In this document: piece by piece, positions 55,078-64,000 of the stretch
Position numbering within the stretch: the first letter of the stretch is position 1
Layout of the letters: every line of letters begins with the position of its first letter
From: Malania oleifera
Taxonomy: Eukaryota; Streptophyta; Magnoliopsida; Santalales; Ximeniaceae
Reading direction: 5' to 3'
NCBI RefSeq assembly: GCF_029873635.1
Contig: NC_080425.1
Location: 40,365,390 to 40,429,389, forward strand
Length of the DNA stretch: 64,000 nt
Notes under the pieces: generated by a model
Database searches by the model: none
What the model saw: only the letters and a program-made list of their open reading frames with translations
What the model was told of the DNA's origin: nothing
Translations under genes and position numbers: made by a program

Positions 55078-58000
55078 ATCTCCCCATTTTTGATGATGAC
55101 AAACACAAGAGCAAAATATGAGTTCGTCTAATAAGGCTCCCCTTAATAATATGCATTAAAACAAGATATTGAATAAATTTCACATACATGCTTGAAGACT
55201 TTAGAATAATTCAAGTTGTGCATTTAAGTACAGCTATCATTTTCAAATTAAAAAACAAAAGAATCAGGAAGAAAAGACTAATTTTGCTCTTATAACACAT
55301 CTCCCCCTTTTGTCATCAGCAAAATGGTATAAAAATATAATTGGTTTTTGAAAAGTATAGCAATTAAGTACACAAACAATATAATTGGTCATTAAAAGAT
55401 TTAAATGACATGAAAACAAGGTTAGACCATAAATATACACAAACCATTGCAATTGAAATATATCATAAGGCCCGTGGAAGATTTGAGTTTAAAGCACATG
55501 ACATATGATAACAAATAGTTGGTTTGAGTACAAACATAGTCTAACTAGTTCACATGCATTTTTATGTGAAGTTACTGAACCAGTTATGCAATTTAAAACC
55601 ATATCGTATACAATAATAATAAGGCAAGAGATAAAAGAGTTTTTGTTTTGAAAGAATTTCTTGCCAAAAGTACATGTAAATAAATATATATGTATATAAT
55701 AAATATATATCCTCTTTAGTATGTTGTCAAGAAATATTGGGGGTGCTTGCCGAGAAAAAAAAACTTTAAATATCATGCAAGCAAGAAAACATTATTTTGG
55801 TTTATCAATTAAGTACATACTAAAATATAACCAGAAAACAACAACCATAATGATCCTAAAAATTTAACAATCACTTGCAAGATCAAATGGCAAATCAAAT
55901 GACTGTGGCAAATCAACATATTTCAGATTATGATTTTCAATAATACATTTCATTCAAGCACGTGCCACACTTGATTCAATAACAAATCTAAGATGAAAAG
56001 TTAGTGAGCATAATATTATAGGCATTTTAATTTTAGATGCTCCCCCTAACAATTTGAATTCTAACTTAGATGTAATAAACTGCTTATACCAAATAGAGAA
56101 TTATTTCTTTATGCCTAATAGTATAAGCCATCATCTTGAAACTTTTAAACCAACCATTCTGATTATTAATCAACTATATTTATCTTTATCAGTATAGTTA
56201 TCCCTATAGACCATAGATGCATCAGAGGATTTAATGCATATGAGTTCTTTGAGCCTTTTCTATAGGGATGGAGTTGAGTTCCTCTAAATGTCCAATGATT
56301 ATGCCAGGATGAAGTTTAATTATTCAAATGATTTTCACTCATCCATTCAAAAATATTTTAACTTTCATTTTATTATAATTATTTTTGGACAAGGTTTTAC
56401 TTTGGGAAAAATCTACCGAAATTTCGGCAGCATGCCATCTGTAAATTGGACGTTTTTCCATAAAACCTGTACCTGATAGGTTTAAATAAACAATTTATAA
56501 TTTAGTTCAAAGCACATGAGAACCTATATTCACTACTAGCATGCAATTCACATCCACTACATCCGTTATGTAGGAGACTTTCAATACAAGCATGCAATCC
56601 AGTAGTATAATTAACTCAAGATATTCAATATAGCTCCATAGTAGTTCGTGCTAGAAAAATACATAAACTAGCCATCAAAGAGATTACAACCATTCATTGA
56701 GTCATGGATAGTGCTGCAATGTTATACATAGATAAGCATAAAGGCATAAACAATATAAGGATATAAGAGCATTTTAATTTATATAGATATGAAGAATAAA
56801 AGCTCCCCCTGAGTTATGCACTCAACTCATTTAATGCCTTTTTCATTTTCTAATTTCTTTAGCCAAGAGTTATAAAATTTTCAATGGTTTGATCTTGGCG
56901 TGAATGCTTTAGGCTTATTGGACCAAAAAGTCACAATGAATATTCAGTAAGATGATGAGTCTATGCTTGCCTCTTTTCTTATAAATCTAATACATGTGAG
57001 AGGCACAAGTTCGAATGGTTTCTAATTTAAATATGCATATGCATAGGTCTACTTGAATTTTATGCATTCATCTAGATTAAGACCTAATGCAATTGACTTA
57101 GCCATTCAACTCATTTCTAAGGATATGAAGCTCTAAAGGATATGACTTAATGTTTTGAAAACTTATGAGACAAAGTAAAGAATAAATACTCTTAACAATT
57201 AAATTTCTATTAAGTTCAGAAGAGTATTTAGGAGAGGAAGGACATTGTTCAAAATGTATTTGTTCTAGCTAATATGTCCTAACAGTTAGACCAAGAGCAA
57301 CTAGGAGTATATTATTATTTATGGAACAGTACTTTTCAAAGGATGGAAAGTATCCTTTAGATATGATCAATTTAGTGCAAGGATACGAACCAAGGAATGG
57401 GAGAAAGCCTACCGAATATGATTATGGTTTGGTAAGGATTTCCTATGGAGGAGATGATGACTAAACTTTGATCCAAGCTTTTAGGTTTAAAGAGAAGCTT
57501 AGGGAAACAGGATGTATAGTGTGAGATGGAACCCTAAACCTCATCTTTGTGGAATGGACAAAGTATGCTTAACTTAAGATGTTTATATTTAAGTGTGAGT
57601 TAAGCAGTGGGAAATATATACGGGGCACAATTGCCCTATCCATTTGGAAGTGGATATGTATACTAAGCTTCTATATTTTGAACCAAAGCCACCTCCCAAG
57701 CCTATTGACATTACTAACCCCTAAATCTAATCCTAGGGTCTAAGGGAAAATTAACTAGTTTGATAAATTTAATTTAAATCCATTTTTCCTTAGGTTCTAT
57801 GGGATTTGCTTTGATGATTATCCATTTCATTTCTTTTTCTAAGCCTCTGACACTTCTGAGTAAATAGTTAAACCATACGTACCACATAGTTTAGCAAAAT
57901 AAGCAGACATTGAATATACATAAAAGATTGTGCTTATTTATTCTGTTTTTACTCAACGAGGCATGGCAATAAGTTTTGTAAGATAAACCCTTTTTGAAAC

Positions 58001-58497
58001 ATTCACTTCTTTTAACTTCTAAGGGTTTACCATGATTATTCCTTTCATTCTTAGCTTTGGGTGTTATGCTAGAATAACCATCCAGTACTTCTTCCAAACA
58101 GATAATTTTCAATATTTTCTTAATCTTTTACTTTTCAAGAGTGGCATAATATTCTTTCAATTCTTTCAACTGATTTGCCACTTTCTTCGTTTCATTCTTC
58201 AAAATTGTTTTCTATTCAGACATTTGAACTTGAAGCTTATGCATTTTAGATAAAGTACATTCTAGTTCTTTGTTTGAAGACATGCTTTCAACAGCAAATT
58301 CAATACATGATTCATCACAAGAATTCTTATAATCAATATTACATGAATCATTGCATGCAGTAATATCATTAGAAACAACAGATGATTCATCATAAGTTAT
58401 ATCACAACATTCAACACAAGAATCATCAATAGAGGCAAAGATAGAATCATATACCTCAACGTCTAATAAAGCAATTACCCTATCATTTACCACTTCT
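55078..58497 (-). mobile_element. Internal region of the SIRE-like element, interrupted by gypsy element 2
   Basis: From the polypurine tract at 55078 to the gypsy LTR at 58498. No RT, integrase or RNase H was found. Three further CTCCCCCT tracts (near 55302, 56040, 56803) look like old purine tracts. A gag-like frame lies at the right edge. Either a non-autonomous derivative or heavily decayed. Confidence 0.6.
57891..58493 (-). pseudogene. Degenerate gag-like ORF of the SIRE-like element
   Basis: One minus-strand frame runs from 58493 to 57891 with stops at 58212 and near 58127. The first part is acidic and Cys/Asp/Ser-rich (DSCVECCDITYDESS), the middle is coiled-coil-like (MHKLQVQMSE, VANQLKELKEYYATLEK). 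This resembles the region near gag of large SIRE elements, but I could not find a clean zinc knuckle. It is cut at its upstream end by the gypsy LTR. Confidence 0.45.
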
Positions 58498-58563
58498 TGT
58501 GTAAGAATCTAAACCGTAATATTGGAATAATTAAAGGAGGGTAAATTGAAAGCTTAACAGGCT

Positions 58564-58756
58564 TTGTTGACGAGGCCAAACTTCGTCGACGAAGGCTTTG
58601 TAATTCTCGTTGACAAAATTCAAAGGCTCGTCGATGAAGAAAAGCCGAGGAGTCTCAGGAAAACGGTATTCTCAAGCTCATAAATGAGGTTGTCGTCTCG
58701 TCGATGAGGTGCCTTCAGTGCCTTGTCGACGAGGTCGCCATTCATCGACGAGAGCG
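58564..58756. promoter_or_regulatory. GTCGAC palindrome cluster in U3 of gypsy element 2
   Basis: Seven TCGTCGACGA-like sites including the intact CTTCGTCGACGAAG, just upstream of the TATA box. Confidence 0.6.
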
Positions 58757-58771
58757 GCCGGGTCAAGGGTG

Positions 58772-58780
58772 CTATAAATA
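58772..58780 (+). promoter_or_regulatory. LTR TATA box (gypsy element 2)
   Basis: CTATAAATA at the same LTR position as in element 1, followed by CT-rich leader. Confidence 0.65.
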
Positions 58781-60341
58781 TCTATTTTCATTTCTTCCAA
58801 GCTAAGAAAGCTAAATATCCTCTCCCTCTCTCTTTAGAACTCATCCTACTCTCTCTCTCTCTAGATTTCTTCTCCGTTCATCGTCGGATTCAATAATCTG
58901 ACGTTACCATGGGGATCGTGGAAGGATTCTCTACAAAACCTACAGATCGGAATCTCATTTCAGAGATTTTTGGGTTTCGGCTTAAAATCGAGGTAAGACT
59001 CGACTTTCATTTTTGATTTGGTAGTTTGGTAGAGTACGGAGTCGTGAGTATATTCTGTACTGTGTTTTATAGGTTTTGAGAACTCGGTTCGCTGTTTAGG
59101 AGTCGTAGAGTTCGAGATTGATCTTTTGGGGGAAAAGTAAGGGAATGCAGTTTATGTTGGTTATTTTTGAAATCGGACTCGATAGAACTGTGGTTCATGG
59201 TCCTATGTGCGTTTTGGTTACACATTTGGGGGGGATCTCACGGGTAAAATTATGGGTTTTTCATGTTACAGTTTTAAGGAAAAAGGGGTATTGGGTTGCA
59301 TCCTTGGTTTTGTTGAAAATCGTATATATATGATGATTTATACTGTGTAATAGGGATGATCGTGCCTTAACTTTGTGTTAAACTATTTTTGGTTGAAAAA
59401 CATAATTTTTGGATTACCAAATGGGTGTGGCTTGTTTGGTTATATAAGCATGCATGGTTGTGTTTTATTGAAAATGCAATAGGAATTGGGTTTCGAATTG
59501 TTCCAGGTACGAAAGAGTGTCCGGCTCTATATCCATGGGCGTATGAAATCGCTAGGCCATGTTTAGCAAAAGTGTCCGGCTCTATATCCGAGGGGGTGAG
59601 CCTATACTGGTTGATCACTGAAGGGTGTGGATCCACTAGAAGCATCGGTACGATGCCATCGGAGCCGGGGGTTCGCCATGTGCTGGTGGCGCCGTGTTTC
59701 TTGGGTTGGCTACGGGCCAACACCGGTTATCATAGGCCGGCTATAGGCCGAGGGGTGTGATGACACCGTGTAGATCATGGACGTGCGTATGCATATGTGT
59801 GCGTGTATGCACTGTACTGGAACTGTATTGTGAAAATACTGGAATTGCATTTAATTGTGCATAATTATTGTCATGATAACACTCGAATGCCACACACCGT
59901 TATAACTTGTGTTTGCCTTACTGAGATGTGTCTCACCCCTGCTGTACGTACATTTTTACAAGTCCTTCGAGTAATCGGAACTAGCATCCTAGTGTTAGGA
60001 GCGTAGTGGCCAGTGTACTGCGGGTAGCGCTTAGGTAAGTGCTAGGACTTCTGGTTTCACGAGTTGCCGTTTTGGGTTGTTTGGCACCTAAGTGTACGTT
60101 TGTATGTATAGAGCTTGACTCCTTTTGTGTGTAGACTCTGGTATGGTATTGTATGTATATAGAAAGACTTTTTTCCTCTGTGCATATGTATGTGTAAGAA
60201 TGTGTATAGGGTTCCTGGAAACCCCACGGGGTTGGACCCTCTTTCATTGTGTTGTGTCATTGGTTATTTGTATGATACATGGACATGTTAGGTTACCAAA
60301 TCACCCTTGGATCCCAACTCCGGGTTTGGGGTGTGACAGCT

Positions 60342-60353
60342 TGGTATTAGAGC
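60342..60353 (+). other. Primer-binding site of gypsy element 2
   Basis: TGGTATTAGAGC, the tRNA-iMet site with one C-to-T change, three bases after the LTR end. Confidence 0.85.
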
Positions 60354-60608
60354 TAACTAAGTTATTAGGTCTTGTAGACTTGGTTAGGCTTGGCTGTGAG
60401 TACCTACCAGAGTATAGGATGTTGGAATGGGTAGAATAGGTTGAGGGTTGTTTTGTTGTTAAACAGGGAATTTGTCGGCGGTATTCCATGTTTTTCCTGG
60501 AAAGGACAGACCTAGACCTGGCAGGGAATAGTTAACGCGATTGTTGTAAATAGTTGTGTTAACTATACGTGATATAGGAGTCCTAACTGATATCTATTCT
60601 GTTTCAGA

Positions 60609-61560
60609 ATGGAGCCCAAAGATAATAACTTAGGAAGTGACTCCGAGGAGATTGCTAGTGATGAGTCTCCGTCAATACCTCGGGGTTTGACGAGGCAGTT
60701 GTTACGGGAAATCGAGTGGAGTGTCAGGAGACATGAATGCTCTCCTACTGTTGCGGTGTGTACCATCGAGAGGTTCACACGCATGCACCCACCGACGTTT
60801 ACAGGGGGACCCAACCCAATTATAGCGGGGGACTGGATCGAAAAAATCAAGAGGATTCTGGAAGTTCTCCATTGTATAGGTGAGCAGAGAGTTCTATACG
60901 CTACCTTCCAGCTATTTGGGGAGGCGGGGTGTTGGTGGACTGCTGTAAGTCTGCTGGAGAAGCAGAGAGTCGGCGTCTTTAGGATGTCTTGGAGCCGTTT
61001 CAAGGAAGTTTTCTTTGATGGATACTTCCCGGCTTCTATGCGTGATGCAAAGGCTGATGCATTTTTTGCTTTGACTCAGGGGAGTATGACGGTGCAGGGG
61101 TATGCTGCTCAGTATATAGAGCTATCCTGTTTTGTGCCGTTCTTGGTCCCGAATGAATACAAAAAGACTTGGAGGTTCGAGAAGGTTCTGAGGAAGGACA
61201 TCCACAGATTGGTGGGTATGCTTCAGATCCGTGAGTTCTTAGTTTTGGTGGATAAAGCCACGGTGATTGAGACTGGTATCCGAGTGGATGAAGTGGACCA
61301 GGAATCGAAGAAGAGGGCAATACCTTCTGTTTCTCAGTCGGGATCTCGTAAGGGATCGTGGAAGAAGAGGAACAAGGGCTTGGGTTACCGTCAAAATACC
61401 GAGCTCTAGGGTACTCAGGCGAGTTAGACGCAGGATCGTTGTACCAAGTGCCTCAGATGGCACGAGGCCGAGTGCCGGTCATTTGGGGGTAACTGCTACA
61501 ACTATGGGCAGTTAGGCCGCGTTACTCACTATTGTCTTGTACCGAAGCGAGACATGCCTG
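60609..61560 (+). pseudogene. gypsy element 2 gag
   Basis: ATG at 60609, open for 266 codons. The gag domain includes ERFTRMHPPTFTGGPNP, GDWIEKIKRILEVL, AGCWWTAVSLLEKQRV, YAAQYIELSCFVPFLVPNEY. After stops at 61407 and 61425 the same frame gives zinc knuckles CTKCLRWHEAEC and CYNYGQLG...HYC; the second has Tyr for its second Cys. It is better preserved than element 1 and shares one frame with pol. Confidence 0.88.
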
Positions 61561-64000
61561 CATCTAGTGTGAATCGGGGTAGCAATTTGATATCTCGGGG
61601 AACTATCCATACGAATACAGCTCTGGCCAGAGTATACTCTCTTACGTCAGTGGATGCTGAGTATGTAGGAAATGTAGTAACAGGTACCTTATTATTGCTT
61701 TTAACTAAAGCTTTTGTTTTGTTTGATTCGGGTGCGACCCATTTCTTTGTATCTATGAGTTTTGCTAAGCTGTGTGGGGTTGAGACCCAAGTCATGAACG
61801 ATGTTTTATCTGTTGCTACACCATCTAGGAGTATATTATTATGTAGGAGGATGTTAGCAAACTGCCCAGTGTTAATTCAGGGAAGGCTACTACCGATGAA
61901 TTTTATGGTATACAATATGTCGGGGTTCGATGTCATTTTGGGGATGGATTGGTTGTTCTCCAGTTATGTGGTAATTGACTGTCGTAGGAAGGTAGTGGTT
62001 TTCAGACCTCCTGGGGAGCAGGAGTACGAGTTCATGGGATTATGTGTGCGTTTGACGCCACAGGTTCTATCGGCATTGCAGGCGAGGAGGTTACTTTTGG
62101 ATGTGTGTCAGGGGTATCTAGCTTGTGTGAAGGAACCCCCACAGGATGAGTTGAGACTCGAGGATATTCGGGTAGTCAGCGACTTCCCGGATGTGTTTTC
62201 AGAAGAGTTACTCTGTTTGCCTCCTGATTGTGAGGTGGAGTGTGCGATAGAGTTACTGCCTGGCAAGGCACCGATCTCTAAAGCTCTGTACTGGATGGCT
62301 CCAGCAAAACTTCAGGAGTTGAAGGAGCAGTTGCAGGGATTATTGAATAAGGGTTTCCGATCGAGTGTTTCGCCCTAGGGAGCACCAGTATTGTTTGTGA
62401 AAAAGAAGGACGGGTCGATGCGTATGTGCATTGATTACCATGAGATCAACAAGGTGACTGTGAAGAATCATTATACTTTGCATCATATTGATGATCTCTT
62501 TGACCAGCTACGGGGAACGCGGGTCTTTTTAAAGATAGACTTACGGTCAGGGTATCATCAGGTGAGGGTTCGATTTGAAGATGTTGCGAAGACTGCTTTC
62601 CAAACCAGATATGGCCACTATGAGTTCTTGGTTATGCCTTTTGGGTTGACCAATGCTCTGGTGGTGTTCATGGATATGATGAACAGGGTTTTCCATGAGT
62701 ACCTAAATCAATTCATAGTGGTATTCATTGATGACATTTTGGTGTATTCGAGGAGTTCGGAAGAGCATGAGAATCATCTGAGGTTGGTACTATAGATTTT
62801 ACGAGAAAGGAAGTTGTATGCCAAGCTGAAGAAGTGTGAATTCTGGTTGAATCAAGTCGCGTTCTTAGGCCATGTGGTGTCTAAGGGAGGTATCTTCAGT
62901 TAATCCTAGCAAGATTGAAGCTATGGTTGATTGGGTGAGGCCGATGAGTGTGCAGGAGGTTCAGAGTTTTCTGGGACTGGCATGTTACTATCGTCGGTTC
63001 GTATAGGGTTTCTCTAAATTGTCTAGACCTCTGACACAGTTGACCAGGAAGGGGGTAAAGTTTGAGTAGACCAGTGATTGCGAGCAGTGTTTTCAAGAGT
63101 TGAAACACTGTCTAGTTACTGCTCCGATTTTGACCATTCCTTCAGGGGATGGCGGATTTGTGATTTATAGCGATGCATCTCTAAAAGGGTTGGGATGTGT
63201 GCTTATACAGCAGGGTAAGGTAGTAGCGCATGCTTTTCGGCAACTGAAGGAATACGAGAGGAATTACCCTACGCATAATTTGGAATTAGCCGCTGTTGTT
63301 TTTGCACTGAAGATCTGGCGACACTATTTGTATGGTGTGCAATGCGAGATCTTTACTGACCATAAAAGCCTCAGGTATTTCTTTTCGCAGAAGGAGTTGA
63401 ACATGAGGCAGAGGCAGTGGCTTCAGTTGATTAAGGACTACGATTGCACCATCAGTTATCATCCAGGGAAAGCGAATGTGGTAGTCGATGCGTTGAGTCG
63501 GAAGTCAGAGCTTGCAACTATATCTGTGGTTGTAACTCAACATCACATCAGACGAGATTTGGAGAGCTCGGGTAGAGTTGGTGTCTGGTGATCATCAGGC
63601 TTTCATTGCTAGCTTGGTGGTCCAGCCGACTTTGTTTGAGCGTATTAAAGCCACGTAGGCTAGTGATGCGGAATTAGTTGAGATTGTGGGAAAAGTACGA
63701 TAGGGTTTGGCTTCAGATTTTAACATCTTTAATAGAGGTGTGAAGAAGTGCATCGTTCCTTGTATACGGTACATCCTAGTGGTACAAAGATGTATCGGGA
63801 TTTGCGCGAGACCTTCTGGTGGTTTGGTATGAAGAGGCAGATCGCTCAGTTTGTGGAGTAGTTTCTGACGTGTCAGTAGATTAAAATTGAACATCAGAGG
63901 CCGGTAGGGCCGTTGCAGCCCTTAGCTATTCCAGAGTGGAAATGGGAGCATATTTCCATGGATTTTGTGACTGGATTGCTGTTAGTGCTTCACGGGTAGA
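61561..64000 (+). pseudogene. gypsy element 2 pol (PR-RT-RH-INT), truncated by window edge
   Basis: Protease VLFDSGATHFFVS near 61716. [22 protein letters not shown] near 62400, [20 protein letters not shown], and the catalytic [11 protein letters not shown] near 62720. RNase [14 protein letters not shown] near 63166, [20 protein letters not shown]. Integrase: HRSLYTVHPSGTKMYRDLRE near 63751, then TCQ-stop-[10 protein letters not shown] near 63957. Defects: stops at 62376 and 62793, an extra base near 62892, stops near 63004 and 63067, a frameshift near 63568, several more stops, and a deletion near 63743 that removes the RH-INT linker. The rest of integrase and the 3' LTR lie beyond the window. 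Confidence 0.9.

Larger units (their letters stand above)
58498..60338 (+). repeat. 5' LTR of gypsy element 2 (1841 bp)
   Basis: Starts TGTGTAAGAATC, inferred from where the SIRE-like frame is broken, and ends GTGTGACA before a primer-binding site. A palindrome cluster (58564-58756) precedes a TATA box at 58772. A 45-bp-scale repeat with GTGTCCGGCTCTATATCC occurs twice near 59516 and 59571. Confidence 0.85.

Noticed and set aside
59367..59760. Open frames of about 120 codons on both strands
   Set aside because: They lie inside the gypsy element 2 LTR, overlap each other antisense and have no domain.
60563..61320. Minus-strand open frames opposite gag
   Set aside because: Antisense shadows of the gypsy element 2 gag frame.
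1..64000. CRISPR array, bacterial operon or virus
   Set aside because: All repeats are explained as LTRs, subterminal transposon arrays or microsatellites; coding content is plant nuclear.

Overview
The window looks like nuclear DNA of a woody-type dicot plant. It is AT-rich, crowded with nested and decayed LTR retrotransposons, SINEs and MITEs, and holds one intron-containing host gene with GT-AG and GC-AG splice sites. No bacterial, viral or organellar gene set is present. I could not name the species.

Layout. 1-7763: a Ty3/gypsy chromovirus (Tekay/Del-like) with a partial 5' LTR, a stop-riddled gag-pol and a full 3' LTR. 7764-~9860: remains of a non-autonomous LTR element. ~10060-13115: an inverted-repeat element split by a copia-type LTR. 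13116-15530: AT-rich, with a local duplication. 15532-15819: a broken COBRA-like fragment. 15820-18020: a SINE, a decayed copia RNase H fragment and a hAT-like remnant. 18483-30249 (minus strand): the one intact host gene, a bZIP-like protein of 380 residues in four coding exons, with a leader extending to about 34.7 kb. Its introns hold a protease-only gypsy derivative, two adjacent Tourist-like MITEs, SINEs and tandem repeats. 36105-42232: a complete but dead Ty1/copia element (minus strand) with a perfect 5-bp target duplication and two later hAT MITE insertions. 42664-43978: a Tourist-like element. 44196-46366: a solo copia LTR. ~46650-48390: a second copia fragment. 48576-51594: the left part of a CACTA element with hairpin arrays and exon fragments of two host genes (kinesin-13A-like and UBC16-like E2). 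51595-58497: two more copia LTRs and the internal part of a SIRE-like element. 58498-64000: a second gypsy chromovirus, cut by the window edge and inserted into the SIRE-like element.

Most notable signals. (1) Palindromic arrays centred on GTCGAC lie just upstream of the TATA box in the U3 of otherwise unrelated gypsy and copia LTRs. (2) A candidate Pack-CACTA carries exons of two different genes 105 bp apart. (3) Nearly all premature stops in the two gypsy elements fit C-to-T or G-to-A change, the footprint of methylcytosine deamination. (4) The bZIP-like protein lacks the invariant DNA-contacting Asn, uses a GC-AG intron and carries three HxRxxS motifs. Family names rest on remembered motifs; no database search was run.
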